Positions 1 through 9,231 are shown, numbered from the stretch's first letter. The stretch: 64,000 nucleotides of DNA from Phosphoribacter sp037046615 (GCA_037046615.1 JBAOHD010000034.1:62001-126000), one strand, 5' to 3'. Notes: a model not told the origin generated them from the letters alone. Numbers and translations: made by a program.

Positions 1-256
1 TCGGCAGGACGGTCGCGATCATCGCGTCGCGGGGCGCATCGGCCGGCAGATCGACGGGAGCGTCTGCGCGCAGGGTCACCTGACCAGTTGCAGCCGGAAG
101 GATCTCGCGCAGCGCCACCCACTCGGTCTCACCGGCGAGTCCTTCGAAGGGCCGGCGGACGAAGGGTGCGGCGGACGGCATACGCGACCCACCGGAGTCA
201 CCACCGGCCGAGGTGCGCTGAGTGCGTGAGGTATGCCGTTTGCTCGCCTTGCCCAT
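1..256 (-). CDS. DUF5926 family protein (N-terminal part)
   Basis: The N-terminal 85 codons run off the left edge. The protein starts MGKASKR and has a basic, low-complexity first 30 residues. It then reads PFVRRPFEGLAGETEWVALR, followed by an EILPAATG stretch, which is how I recall the actinobacterial DUF5926 family. The function of that family is unknown to me. The ATG at 254-256 is chosen because a good Shine-Dalgarno (AAGGTGG on the minus strand) lies 5-6 nt upstream. It is transcribed away from the YbaK-type gene, whose start is 80 bp off. Two copies of the genome-wide octamer fall inside it (176 and 231). Confidence 0.72.
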   Translation of the reverse strand, partial: MGKASKRHTSRTQRTSAGGDSGGSRMPSAAPFVRRPFEGLAGETEWVALREILPAATGQVTLRADAPVDLPADAPRDAMIATVLP

Positions 257-335
257 GCGCGCCACCTTAGTGGCGCGATCCTGGGCGCCCAGCCAGGCGG
301 CCATGTGCGACGGCTGTGAGGCTTACGGTGAAGCC

Positions 336-833
336 ATGGCTGACGCGCCGGTGCCCACCCCGCCACCCAGCGCCGGGGAGGCCCGCGCGCTCGCGGCCCT
401 CGACGCGGCCGGGATCCCGTATGCCGTGACCCGGCACGGACGGGTGGGCTCGCTCTCGGAGGCGGCGGCGCTCCGGGGAGTCGCGCCCGCGGACATCGTC
501 AAAACCCTTGTCGTGCGGCGCGCCGACGACGACTTTCTCTTCGTCCTCGTGCCGGGCGACCGGGAGTTTTCGTGGCCGCGGCTGCGGGCGTTGCTCGGCA
601 CCTCCCGACTGTCGATGCCGGACGCGGCCGGGGCCTTCGCCGCGACCGGCTTCGAGCGCGGGACGATCACGCCGTTCGGCTCCAGCCACGCGTGGCCGGT
701 CATCGCGGATGCCTCACTCATCGGGCGGACGGTGTCGCTGGGGGCAGGGGCACACGGAGTGGCTGTCACCCTCGCGGCCGACGACATCATCCGCGTCCTG
801 GACGCTCGCGTCGAGCATGTGAGTGATGCATGA
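336..833 (+). CDS. YbaK/ProX-type aminoacyl-tRNA deacylase
   Basis: A 165-residue single-domain protein of the YbaK/ProX/EbsC fold, which hydrolyses mischarged tRNA(Pro) in trans (usually Cys- or Ala-tRNA(Pro)) in the cytoplasm. Visible hallmarks are an N-terminal helix with GIPYAV, the conserved lysine in the ADIVKTLVV strand (catalytic lysine region of YbaK), and the C-terminal TITPFGSSH loop of the substrate pocket. Length is normal for the family. An upstream in-frame ATG exists at 303, but ATG 336 is preferred: a TACGGT hexamer ends exactly 6 nt before it and there is no Shine-Dalgarno, so the message is probably leaderless. Which mischarged amino acid is removed cannot be decided from sequence. 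Confidence 0.85.
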   Translation: MADAPVPTPPPSAGEARALAALDAAGIPYAVTRHGRVGSLSEAAALRGVAPADIVKTLVVRRADDDFLFVLVPGDREFSWPRLRALLGTSRLSMPDAAGAFAATGFERGTITPFGSSHAWPVIADASLIGRTVSLGAGAHGVAVTLAADDIIRVLDARVEHVSDA

Positions 834-962
834 ACCGGTGCGCGCGCCACCCCTGACCGTCGGGCTGGCCGGCCACGCACTGTCCACGGTGTGGGACCCA
901 CGGTCCATCTTTATGGGGACCCCGAGGTCCATCTCGGCACGCCGACCACCTACCCTTCCTGT

Positions 963-1940
963 ATGCGAGCTGTGACCATCCCCACCCCTGGCGGGCCGGA
1001 TGCGCTCGTCGTCGCCGAGGTCCCCGACCCCGTTCCGGGACCCGGCGAGGTCCTCATCGACGTCGTGGCGTCGGGCGTCAACCGCGCCGATGTCCTCCAA
1101 CGGATGGGCCACTACCCGCCGCCACCCGGCGCACCGGCATACCCCGGACTCGAAGTGAGCGGGCGGATCGCTGCGATCGGGGAAGGAGTGTCGCCCTGGC
1201 ACCCGGGTGACCAGGTCTGCGCGCTGCTCGCCGGTGGCGGGTATGCCGAGAAGGTCGTCGTCCCCGCGAGCGCTCTCCTGCCCGTGCCGGCAGGGGTCTC
1301 GCTGGTCAACGCGGCGGCTCTGCCCGAGGTCGCGTGCACGGTGTGGTCCAACGTCTTCGTCATCGGAGCGCTCCAGCCAGGCCAGACCCTCCTCGTCCAC
1401 GGCGGGTCGTCGGGGATCGGGACCATGGCGATCCAGCTCGCCACCGCGATGGGCGCCAGGGTCGCTGTCACGGCTGGGACGGCCGAGAAACTCGATGTAT
1501 GCCGTGATCTCGGCGCCGAGATCTGCATCAACTACCGCGACGAGGACTTCGTCGACCGCGTGCTCGCCGCGACCGACGGGCGAGGCGCGGACGTCATCCT
1601 CGACAACATGGGCGCTAAATACCTCGCTCGCAATGTCACGGCGCTCGCGCCCGATGGCCGACTCGTCGTCATTGGTCTCCAGGGCGGCACCAAAGCCGAA
1701 CTCGACCTGGGCCTGTTGCTGCGCAAGCGCGCGACCGTCTATGCGACCTCGCTGCGCTCCCGCACCGAGGCGGAGAAGGCCGCCATCGTCTCCGGCGTCG
1801 CGACCTACGTCTGGCCGCTCATCGAGTCCGGCCAGGTCCAGCCCGTGATCCACGCTCGCTACCTGTTGGAAGCGGCGGCCGAGGCCCACCAGGTCCTGGA
1901 GTCCTCGACCCACATCGGCAAGCTCATCCTGACCATCTGA
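963..1940 (+). CDS. NAD(P)H:quinone oxidoreductase, zinc-less MDR family
   Basis: A 325-residue medium-chain dehydrogenase/reductase of the quinone-oxidoreductase (PIG3/QorA-like) branch, which reduces quinones or reactive carbonyls with NADPH. The catalytic GroES-like domain starts MRAVTIPTPGGPDAL and keeps the SGVNRADVLQRMG stretch. The catalytic-zinc cysteine/histidine set is absent. The nucleotide-binding motif VHGGSSGIGTMAIQLA lies near residue 143. Start ATG 963 follows a TACCCT hexamer by 6 nt, again a leaderless arrangement; an in-frame start at 891 would add 24 unconserved residues. It stands alone, ahead of the PadR operon. Confidence 0.87.
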   Translation: MRAVTIPTPGGPDALVVAEVPDPVPGPGEVLIDVVASGVNRADVLQRMGHYPPPPGAPAYPGLEVSGRIAAIGEGVSPWHPGDQVCALLAGGGYAEKVVVPASALLPVPAGVSLVNAAALPEVACTVWSNVFVIGALQPGQTLLVHGGSSGIGTMAIQLATAMGARVAVTAGTAEKLDVCRDLGAEICINYRDEDFVDRVLAATDGRGADVILDNMGAKYLARNVTALAPDGRLVVIGLQGGTKAELDLGLLLRKRATVYATSLRSRTEAEKAAIVSGVATYVWPLIESGQVQPVIHARYLLEAAAEAHQVLESSTHIGKLILTI

Positions 1941-1980
1941 GCGATTCTGGCGCGTCCCCGCCCCCTCTTGCCCTGACGTA

Positions 1981-2022
1981 ATACTCGGTATACCCTCGCT
2001 GAGCAGGAATAATACTCAGTAT
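1981..2022. promoter_or_regulatory. Twin palindromic operator before padR operon
   Basis: Two near-identical 11-bp palindromes occur here: ATACTCGGTAT (1981-1991) and ATACTCAGTAT (2012-2022). Their centres are 31 bp apart, about three helical turns, and they lie just upstream of the PadR start. The ATAC/GTAT half-site style is typical of PadR operators, so autoregulation by the first gene is the likely use. This is inferred from position and symmetry. Confidence 0.65.
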
Positions 2023-2057
2023 GCATAGGCGCGCGTCGCGCTGAGGAGGGGGCGTCG

Positions 2058-2699
2058 GTGTCGGTCAAAGACAGCCTGCTCGCCCTGCTGTCGCATGGAC
2101 CGGCCTACGGCGCGCGGCTGCGGGCGGAGTTTGACCGGCATACCGGTGGGGTGTGGCCGCTCAATGTCGGCCAGGTCTACACGACCCTGGCTCGGCTCGA
2201 ACGCGACGGTCTCGTCGTCGCCGACGGCGGCCCCGACGCCGAGGGACGCATCGCCTACCGCCTCACCCCCGACGGCCATGACCACGTGGCCCAGTGGTGG
2301 CGTTCGCCGGTCGACCGCACCGAACCGGCCCGCGACGAACTCGTCCTCAAGCTCGCGCTCGCGGTCGCCGACCCCGCCGTCGACGCCCTCGCCGTGATCC
2401 AGTCCCAGCGCACCGCCGCCATGACCCACCTGCGCGGACTCACCCGCGCCAAGCTCGCGCTCAACGGATCCCTCCCGCAGGCACTGTCGGACGCGGTCGT
2501 CCTCGAGCACCAGCTGTATGCCGTGGAAGCCGAGTTGCGCTGGCTCGACCACGTCGAGGCGCTCGTGTCCAAGACGGCCAAGACGGCCACGACCGTCACG
2601 ACCGTCACGACCGCTATCACCCATCCCGGCCCTGGCGCCGGCACACCCTCATCACCAGATCGCTCGGATGTCGGACGAGACAAGGGGACTTCGCTATGA
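2058..2699 (+). CDS. PadR family transcriptional regulator
   Basis: A 213-residue PadR regulator: N-terminal winged helix (KDSLLALLSHGPAYGARL, then VGQVYTTLARLERDGLV) followed by a helical dimerisation tail. It probably represses its own operon and responds to a compound exported by the downstream ABC system. Start GTG 2058 is preceded by a strong GAGGAGG Shine-Dalgarno at 2043-2049. The stop overlaps the ATG of the ATPase gene (ATGA), so translation is coupled. The last 30 residues are Thr/Pro-rich and look unstructured. Confidence 0.9.
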   Translation: MSVKDSLLALLSHGPAYGARLRAEFDRHTGGVWPLNVGQVYTTLARLERDGLVVADGGPDAEGRIAYRLTPDGHDHVAQWWRSPVDRTEPARDELVLKLALAVADPAVDALAVIQSQRTAAMTHLRGLTRAKLALNGSLPQALSDAVVLEHQLYAVEAELRWLDHVEALVSKTAKTATTVTTVTTAITHPGPGAGTPSSPDRSDVGRDKGTSL

Positions 2700-3424
2700 C
2701 GGAAACGCCAGCAACGACGACACTGCCTGCACCGACGGAAACGCCAGCAATCCTGCAGATGACCGATGTCCATCGCGTGCACGGCAGCGGTGAGACCGTG
2801 GTGCGAGCCCTCGACGGCGTGACGCTCGAGATCAAACCCGGCGAGCTCGTCGCCGTCATGGGGCCAAGTGGCAGTGGCAAGTCGACGCTGCTCAACCTCG
2901 CCGGAGCCCTCGACCTGCCCACCTCCGGCACCGTCTCGATCGACGGAGAAATCACGACGTCCCTCGGCGGCCACGCTCTGGCCGCCCTCCGGCGCCGCCG
3001 CGTCGGCGTGGTCTTCCAGGACCTCAACCTCATCCCGTCGCTCACCGCGGCCGAGAACATCGGCCTGCCGCTCGAGCTCGACGGCAGCCGGGTCAGCGAG
3101 GCGCGCCGCGCCGCGCTCGGGGCCCTGCGCGACCTCGACTTGGTCGAGCTCGCCGACCGCTTCCCGGACCAGATGTCCGGCGGCCAGCAGCAGCGGGTCG
3201 CGATCGCTCGGGCACTGGTCGGTGAGCGGCGCCTCGTCCTCGCCGATGAACCCACCGGCGCCCTCGACTCGGTGACCGGCGACGGCGTGCTCGCCGTGTT
3301 GCGTGCCCGGTGCGACGCCGGGGCCGCCGGGATGCTCGTCACCCACGAGTCACGTCACGCCGGATGGGCCGACCGGGTCATCTACCTGCGCGACGGGCGG
3401 ATCGTCGACGAGAGCTCACGATGA
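2696..3424 (+). CDS. ABC transporter ATPase, LolD/MacB type
   Basis: A 242-residue cytoplasmic ATPase that powers the FtsX-type permease encoded next. Walker A is GPSGSGKST, the Q-loop region reads VVFQDLNLIPSLTAAEN, the signature is MSGGQQQRVAIARAL, Walker B is LVLADEPTGALD and the H-loop is VTHE. This pattern is typical of LolD/MacB/BceA exporters of lipids, peptides or antimicrobials. The gene overlaps padR by ATGA at its start and the permease gene by ATGA at its stop. About 20 residues of Thr/Pro-rich sequence precede the domain. Confidence 0.93.
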   Translation: MTETPATTTLPAPTETPAILQMTDVHRVHGSGETVVRALDGVTLEIKPGELVAVMGPSGSGKSTLLNLAGALDLPTSGTVSIDGEITTSLGGHALAALRRRRVGVVFQDLNLIPSLTAAENIGLPLELDGSRVSEARRAALGALRDLDLVELADRFPDQMSGGQQQRVAIARALVGERRLVLADEPTGALDSVTGDGVLAVLRARCDAGAAGMLVTHESRHAGWADRVIYLRDGRIVDESSR

Positions 3425-6384
3425 GCACCGCCGCGCCGACGACATCCGCCCATCGCGGCACCTGGTGGTCGTCGTGGCGCCTCGCCCTGCGGATGGGGCG
3501 GCGCGACCTCGCTCGCCACAAGGGCCGCAGCGCCCTCATCGTCCTCATGGTCGCGATCCCGGTCATGCTGCTGGTCGGCGGCAACGTCGTCTACTCCACC
3601 GACGACATCGACCGCGTCGAAGCCTTGCCATTCACGCTCGGCCAGACCCAGGCCCGCCTCACCGTTGAGGGTGGCCCGGTCGACCCCGCATGGTCGATCG
3701 TCGGCTTGCCCACCCCCCTGGTCCGCAACGGCACGGCGACGCCGATCCCCGGCTGGGGCGACTCCCTGGCGACCCGGGCCGCTGCACTTGAGGCGCTCGT
3801 CGGCGGCACGGCATACCCGGTCGTCTCGTATCCCGCCCAGGCGATGGTCGGGCGGGCCGTCCGGCAGGTCACCATCCTCGGTGTCGACGCCGCGTCGCAC
3901 CGTTCCGTCTCCGGGATGACCGACCTCATTTCGGGCCGGTGGCCGATGCGGGAGGACGAGGCTGTCGTCACCCCCAGCGGCGTCGCGCTCGGGCTCCCGA
4001 CGAACGGCACCGTGAAGCTCCAGGTCGCGGGCGGCAGCCCCACAGAGGGCCCCACGGAACGCACTGTGACGATCGTCGGACTTGCGGACGGGTATGCCGC
4101 CAACTACCGCGCCCAGGCCGTCGAGCTCGTCATGCTGCCCTCGGGCGCCACCGGCGGGATGGGCGCCGAGCAACTCGGCTTCCTCGTCGAGCGGAGCACG
4201 CCGGTCACGTGGGACGAGGTGACGCGGCTCGCGGCATACGGGATCGCGGTGACCAGTCGTGCGGTCGTGCTCGACCCGCCCGAGGAGGTGAGCCTGTCGT
4301 CGGAGTTCGCGGGGATGGGGTTTAGCTCCGACGGACAGGCCGGGCAAGCGGTGACGTCGGTCCTGATGTCCTTCGCCTTGCTGCTCGAAACCGTGTTGCT
4401 TGTCGGGCCGGCCTTCGCTGTGGGGGCCGCCCGGCAGCGACGCACGCTCGCGCTCGCGGCGAGTAATGGGGCCACCCCGGCTCAACTGCGGCGCAGCGTC
4501 CTTGGCCAGGCCCTCGTCCTCGGCGTGCTGTCGGCGCTCGTCGGGGCACTGCTGGGCCTGGCTGGAGCGCTGGTCGTCATCTCGGTCACCCGCTCGCGCA
4601 CCCCGTCGGCGTTCATCGGCCCAGTCGACCTACCCGCCCTGCCCATCGCCATCGTCGTCGCGAGCGCGGTCGCAGCGGCCCTCGTCGCGGCGTGGGTGCC
4701 CTCGCGCGGTCTCGGCCGACTGGACATCGTCGCTGTGCTGCGGGGGCAGACGGTGTCACCGCCCGCCCTGCTCCGGACGCCTGTCATGGGCTTGGTGTGC
4801 TTCGGTCTGGGGGCCGGTGCGGTCTTCTGGAGCACCACGGTGTCGGCCGACCCCGCCGGCCTTAACGTCATGGCGCCGTATGCCGCGATGCTGGGTGCCG
4901 TCCTGCTCGTCGTCGGCGCGCTGCTGCTCGTGCCGATGGTGCTCGTCCTGCTCGGACGCCTGGCTACCTCGGCACCCGTCGCTCTGCGGATGGCCTTCCG
5001 CGACGCCGCCCGCCAGCGCGGTCGGGCGACCTCGACCGTCGCCGCCATCCTCGGGGTCACGGCGGTGCTCGGCGCGGTGCTCATCGTGGCGGCGAGCGAC
5101 ACGGCATACCGAGGGAAGACCTATCAGCCGCGGGCGGCCATGGGGCAGGGGTCGATCATGCCCCGCTTCGGGATCGGCGACACCACCCAGGGCAGCGCGA
5201 CGAGCCCCGCGGTGACCCGGCTCGTCAGTGCCGTGCGCAGCGTCGACCCCGCCCTCGTCCTCGACCCGATGCTCGTCGTCGACACCTCCCCGATCTTGGT
5301 CGGCGAGCTACCGCCGTCGTGGACCGAGGAGACCGTCGTCGCGGTCCGCAAGGGCTGCCGAGCCGAAGATGCTGCCGCCGCGAGCGAGCAGCCGTCGATG
5401 TGGCACTGCGCGTCGCTCCAGAGCCGCAACTTTGGCTTTGCCGCGCGCTCGGTCATCGAGGTCGGTGACGTCGCGGCACTCGTCGCGCGCCATGGCCTCT
5501 CGCCCGCCGAAGCCGCCGTGCTGACGTCCGGGGGCATCGTCGTGAGCGGTGACCCGGGGGTGGCGCCGGCGGTGCAGCAGCAGGACGGCGGTTTCGGCTA
5601 CTCCGGCGACGTCGTCGCGCAGACGGACATCATCGACGGCCAGGTCAACTTCGCCCGGGTCAGGACGACGGTCTCGCGGGACGCCGGACCCGGAGTGGGC
5701 ACGGTGATTGAGCGCTTCAGCCTGCCGGCCGTCGCCGTGCCCGGCTCGACGTTTGACGTCGGGTCACCCTCGATGGGTATGCCGCAGACCGGCGCGCTGA
5801 TGTCGACCGAGACGGCGAAGAAGTTGTCGCTCACGACCTACGTCGTCGGACTGGGCTTGACTGACCCGCGCGGGCCGATCAGTGCGCAGACCGAGGACGC
5901 GCTCAACACGGTCGTCGTTGATGACGGCTTGGGCTGGCTCTACATCGAGCGGGGGTTCCAGCCCTATGACGTGATCCTCGCGGTGGTCGTGCTCGGAGTC
6001 CTGGGGCTGCTCATCCTCGTCGCGACCTTGGTGTCGACGGCGTTGTCGACGGCGGAGAACCAACCGCTCATGGGGACGTTCGCGGCTGTGGGTGCCACGC
6101 GCGGGACGCGTCGCAATATCGCTGCAGCCCAGGCCTTCTCGCTCGCCCTTGTCGGGGCCCTGCTCGGTCTGCTCGTCGGGACAGTGCCGGGCATCGCGAT
6201 TGCTCGGGCGACGACGATCTATCCGACCAACTTCGCGACCGACAGTGTCGGCCCGGTCCCCCCGACCGTCGTCATCCCTTGGCTGCAGCTCGCGGTGCCC
6301 ACACTCGTCGTCCCGTTGCTGGCGGCGGCGCTGGCGTGGCTGGCGATCCGGTCGGCGCCGCAGGTCACCCGCCGGCTCACCTAG
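3421..6384 (+). CDS. FtsX-like ABC permease (large, two-module)
   Basis: A 987-residue membrane protein with two FtsX/MacB-type modules. A first transmembrane helix follows the basic start (RSALIVLMVAIPVMLLVGG), then come a large extracytoplasmic domain, a block of three or more helices near residues 315-460, further helices near 460-570, a second extracytoplasmic domain, and a final helix group from about residue 850. This duplicated layout is usual for actinobacterial exporters that work with a LolD-type ATPase. With padR and the ATPase it forms a self-regulated efflux or envelope-stress operon. The substrate cannot be read from sequence. ATG 3421 overlaps the ATPase stop. Confidence 0.87.
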   Translation: MSTAAPTTSAHRGTWWSSWRLALRMGRRDLARHKGRSALIVLMVAIPVMLLVGGNVVYSTDDIDRVEALPFTLGQTQARLTVEGGPVDPAWSIVGLPTPLVRNGTATPIPGWGDSLATRAAALEALVGGTAYPVVSYPAQAMVGRAVRQVTILGVDAASHRSVSGMTDLISGRWPMREDEAVVTPSGVALGLPTNGTVKLQVAGGSPTEGPTERTVTIVGLADGYAANYRAQAVELVMLPSGATGGMGAEQLGFLVERSTPVTWDEVTRLAAYGIAVTSRAVVLDPPEEVSLSSEFAGMGFSSDGQAGQAVTSVLMSFALLLETVLLVGPAFAVGAARQRRTLALAASNGATPAQLRRSVLGQALVLGVLSALVGALLGLAGALVVISVTRSRTPSAFIGPVDLPALPIAIVVASAVAAALVAAWVPSRGLGRLDIVAVLRGQTVSPPALLRTPVMGLVCFGLGAGAVFWSTTVSADPAGLNVMAPYAAMLGAVLLVVGALLLVPMVLVLLGRLATSAPVALRMAFRDAARQRGRATSTVAAILGVTAVLGAVLIVAASDTAYRGKTYQPRAAMGQGSIMPRFGIGDTTQGSATSPAVTRLVSAVRSVDPALVLDPMLVVDTSPILVGELPPSWTEETVVAVRKGCRAEDAAAASEQPSMWHCASLQSRNFGFAARSVIEVGDVAALVARHGLSPAEAAVLTSGGIVVSGDPGVAPAVQQQDGGFGYSGDVVAQTDIIDGQVNFARVRTTVSRDAGPGVGTVIERFSLPAVAVPGSTFDVGSPSMGMPQTGALMSTETAKKLSLTTYVVGLGLTDPRGPISAQTEDALNTVVVDDGLGWLYIERGFQPYDVILAVVVLGVLGLLILVATLVSTALSTAENQPLMGTFAAVGATRGTRRNIAAAQAFSLALVGALLGLLVGTVPGIAIARATTIYPTNFATDSVGPVPPTVVIPWLQLAVPTLVVPLLAAALAWLAIRSAPQVTRRLT

Positions 6385-6448
6385 CCGAGGGACCCAGGCG
6401 GGCGCCGGCTGCATCAGGGGGCGGCCGGCGCCTGGCGTCCGTGGGCGC

Positions 6449-6499
6449 GTGGGCGCGTGGCATCGGTGGGCGCGTGGCATCCGTGGGCGCGTGGCATCC
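6449..6499. repeat. 17-bp tandem repeat, three copies
   Basis: Three consecutive copies of GTGGGCGCGTGGCATCC (6449, 6466, 6483; the first ends in G) plus a truncated copy at 6441-6448. They lie between the FtsX permease and bpa. No open frame of interest crosses them. Confidence 0.85.
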
Positions 6500-6516
6500 G
6501 TGGTCGGCAGAGCCGG

Positions 6517-6575
6517 GTGAAAGGGCAGGTGCGCAGGCTTCGAGGGCTCGGAAGCCGGCATACGTGCCCTTTCAC
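6517..6575. repeat. Hairpin repeat family 1, copy A
   Basis: A 59-bp element with perfect 11-bp ends GTGAAAGGGCA / TGCCCTTTCAC and an inner 6-bp stem GGCTTC / GAAGCC. Its reverse complement aligns with the element at 20590-20648, and its design matches the one at 49729-49785. It sits 132 bp after the permease stop, so it could act as a 3' stabiliser or terminator. It contains one genome-wide octamer at 6556. Confidence 0.75.
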
Positions 6576-6615
6576 TCGGCGGGGCAGGGTGCGACGGCTG
6601 GGGCAAGATGGACCC

Positions 6616-7273
6616 ATGACCGGACACCCGCAGCCGTCGGCCGAAGACTTCCCCGCCCCCCGCGAGACCGTCACCCCGGGCGACGACCAGGAGACTCCCG
6701 ACACGGCGGCCGAGGACGCCCGCGTCGTCGTCATCACCCCCGACGGGATGGGCGTGAGCGAGCCTCCGGGGGCACGGTCGCGCGGCGGGTCGCGACAGCG
6801 GCAACCCCGCCGACCTCGTCGAGCAGCCGGCCAAGGTCATGCGGATCGGGTCGATGGTCAAGAACCTCCTCGACGAGGTGCGCTCGTCGCCCCTGGACGA
6901 AGCCGGCAGGCGCCGCTTGGCCGAGATCCACCGACGCTCGATCGAGGAGCTCAAGGACGGCCTCGCTCCTGAACTCGTGGCCGAGCTCGACCGGATCGCG
7001 CTGCCCTTCGACGAGCCGACACCCAGCGATGCCGAGTTGCGCATCGCTCAGGCGCAGCTCGTCGGGTGGCTGGAAGGCCTCTTCCACGGCATACAGACCG
7101 CGCTTGTCGCTGCCCAGATGGCCGCGCAGCAGCAGGCGACCACCGGGGGCGGTCCGCGGCGGGCACTGCCGTCAGGTCATCCTGACGGGCCGCACCCTCA
7201 GGGCGGTATGCCGCCGGCGACGCCGACTCAGTCATTGGGTGACCAGTCCGGACCGACGGGGCAATACCTGTAG
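6616..7273 (+). CDS. bpa: Bacterial proteasome activator Bpa (DUF2587), frameshifted here
   Basis: Bpa forms a ring that opens the 20S proteasome independently of ATP in actinobacteria. The body from residue 75 onward reads PAKVMRIGSMVKNLLDEV, SIEELKDGLAPELVAELDR and LRIAQAQLVGWLEGLFHGIQ, all characteristic. The chain ends in GQYL, the C-terminal motif that docks on the proteasome. The N-terminus (ATG 6616, with VVVITPDGMGVSEPPGA) is in a different frame from the body. A one-base shift lies between about 6758 and 6800, near a run of five G. I treat it as a probable sequence error, since both halves are conserved and contiguous. The rest of the Pup-proteasome system is not in this window. Confidence 0.85.
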
Positions 7274-7556
7274 TCGACAGGCATGGCCTCGGGTCGTCGC
7301 CGGCCCCCCGCTCGTGGCACCAGTTGCGCATCACTGGCCCCACGGGACCCGTTTCTACCCTCGTCTCACTCCTGCCTCAGCTGATCCCGACGTGACGGTG
7401 TTAACTTAACTACGATCACTGTGAAAAGACTGAGGCACCGACATCGTTGGGTAAGAATGATGTCGACACCTTTGTCAGCACTTCTCGGGTTCTCGACTCA
7501 TCTCGGAGTCGACCCGGTGTCGGTGCTGACCTGCAGGACTCGGGGAAGGCACGGCG

Positions 7557-8450
7557 ATGACACCTGCGGCTGCCACTTTTGCCACGGCATTGAAAGCTGC
7601 GATCGCGCATCAGCGCATCCCCCTCGAAAGATTGCAGGAACACCTCTCCCAGGCCGGACATTCGGTCAGCATTGCGACCTTGAGCTATTGGCAAAACGGT
7701 CGGTCGATGCCCCACCGGGCCTCGTCCTTTGCCGCTGTCGCCGAGCTCGAGCGGGTGCTCGACCTCGACCCTGATTCGCTCCTCGCGCTCGTGGACAATG
7801 CCCGACAGGCGCGCGAAGACGCCAAGATCGCCAACCTCACGCGGGCCCTGCCGGTGTCTGAGCTCGTCGTGAGCCTGGCTCGATCTCTCGGCCTCCGATT
7901 CGATGCCGGCACCCGAGGGGTCACCCAACACTGCCTGCTTGAGATCGGCCCCGAGCGCGTCGAACACAGCGCCACGGTGCGTCAGACGCTTGTGGCCTTC
8001 CGCAACGGGATCCACAGCTTCCCGGTCGTGCAGCACCAGTTCGTCGACGACCGGACCGCGCCCGAGATCACCGCCCGGCTCGGATGCTCGGTGGGCCGCA
8101 CGATGCCGCTGCCCGAACGGCAACTCCAACTCGCCGAGATCGTCCTTGACCGGCCCCTGGCGCGCGGTGAGGCGGCCCTGGCCGAATACGGCGTCATCTA
8201 CGGCCCGAGCACAGTCCCGACGACCCGCCACGAACGCTCCGTGCCTCGCCCCTTGCGCGAACTCGTCCTGCAGGTGCGCTTCCATCCCGACTGCCTGCCG
8301 ACGAAGGTCACCTACGGAGTGCGCGATAACTACGACGACCCGCCCGAGGTCGGGGTCCACCGGGAGATCGCGCTCGCTGGTCACACGGCCCAACACATCG
8401 TCTTTGACGCGGCCCCGGGCGTCCACGGCCTGTTTTGGCAGTGGGACTGA
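7557..8450 (+). CDS. HTH-domain DNA-binding protein, actinobacterial family
   Basis: A 297-residue protein with an N-terminal XRE-like helix-turn-helix (ALKAAIAHQRIPLERLQEHL, then SIATLSYWQNGRSMPHRAS). After the HTH a longer alpha/beta region without a motif I recognise may be a sensor domain (HSFPVVQHQFVDDRTAPEIT, VHGLFWQWD end). Similar proteins, as I recall, are widespread but unstudied in Streptomyces and relatives. ATG 7557 has a GGGGAAGG Shine-Dalgarno 8 nt upstream. The 283-bp gap before it contains an AT-rich GTTAACTTAAC at about 7399, a possible promoter. Confidence 0.7.
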   Translation: MTPAAATFATALKAAIAHQRIPLERLQEHLSQAGHSVSIATLSYWQNGRSMPHRASSFAAVAELERVLDLDPDSLLALVDNARQAREDAKIANLTRALPVSELVVSLARSLGLRFDAGTRGVTQHCLLEIGPERVEHSATVRQTLVAFRNGIHSFPVVQHQFVDDRTAPEITARLGCSVGRTMPLPERQLQLAEIVLDRPLARGEAALAEYGVIYGPSTVPTTRHERSVPRPLRELVLQVRFHPDCLPTKVTYGVRDNYDDPPEVGVHREIALAGHTAQHIVFDAAPGVHGLFWQWD

Positions 8451-8566
8451 GACCTGATGCAGCCGTAAGACTCTTTCAGGCAGACGCACGGCATACGCCC
8501 TGACTCGCGATGGGACGCGAGGCGCGACGCCCGAGCAGCGCGGCGGCGCAGCAGTACGCTGCGATC

Positions 8567-9211
8567 ATGGCCGAGCTCAGCGGCACTCCTGTGGTCCTAC
8601 TCCACGGCATTGGGCAGGCCCCGACCTCGTGGGCGGACGTCGTTGTCAGGCTCACCGGCTCGCGCCCGATCCTCACGCCGTGGGTGCCGGGCCTGGAGCC
8701 CACCGACGACCGCAGCGTCTCCATCCCCGACGCCGCCTCAGAGATCGACGATCGGGTCAGGCTCGAAGGCTGGGGACCCGTCGACGTGGTCGGACTGTCG
8801 TACGGCGCAGTGGTCGCCACCCAGTTCGCCGCCAGCTCCGCAGATCGGGTCCGACGCCTCGTCCTCATCGCGGGTCAGGTCAAGCCGCCAAAGGCCCTGC
8901 TGAAGGCCCAGCACTTGGCTCTGCGGCTCGTGCCCCCCTCTCGCTTCGCCACAACGGGCGTCTCTAAGGAGCGCCTTCTCAGCACCCTGGCAGCGGTAAG
9001 CGCCCTCGACTTGCGCGCCGTGCTGCCACACATCACGGCACCCACCCTGATCCTCGTGGGGTCGCGCGACCGCGCGAATACGCCTGCCGCCCGAGCGCTC
9101 GCCCGCAGTATCAGAGGGGCGAAGCTGCAGGTGGTCGACGGTGCCGGACACGCTCTCAATGAAGAGCGGCCCCGCGAGCTCGCAGGAGTCTTGAGCGACT
9201 TCCTCGCCTGA
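8567..9211 (+). CDS. Alpha/beta hydrolase
   Basis: A compact 214-residue alpha/beta hydrolase. It has the oxyanion loop VVLLHGIGQ near residue 10, the nucleophile elbow GLSYGA near residue 77, an acid-bearing strand (LILVGSRDRANT) and the catalytic histidine in GAGHALNEERP. It lacks a signal peptide and is probably a cytoplasmic esterase or thioesterase-like enzyme; the substrate is unknown. Start ATG 8567 follows a TACGCT hexamer by exactly 6 nt (leaderless pattern). It converges with the flavin dehydrogenase gene. Confidence 0.82.
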   Translation: MAELSGTPVVLLHGIGQAPTSWADVVVRLTGSRPILTPWVPGLEPTDDRSVSIPDAASEIDDRVRLEGWGPVDVVGLSYGAVVATQFAASSADRVRRLVLIAGQVKPPKALLKAQHLALRLVPPSRFATTGVSKERLLSTLAAVSALDLRAVLPHITAPTLILVGSRDRANTPAARALARSIRGAKLQVVDGAGHALNEERPRELAGVLSDFLA

Positions 9212-9231
9212 CTCAGCGCCGACTGGCTGAG
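9212..9231. terminator. Short hairpin between convergent genes
   Basis: CTCAGC (9212-9217) and GCTGAG (9226-9231) form a 6-bp stem with an 8-nt loop directly after the hydrolase stop. There is no T-tract, so it is weak evidence for termination. Confidence 0.4.

Noticed and set aside
76..366. Open frame on the minus strand across the DUF5926 start
   Set aside because: It overlaps the recognised DUF5926 frame and has arginine/proline-rich composition typical of an out-of-frame shadow in high-GC DNA.
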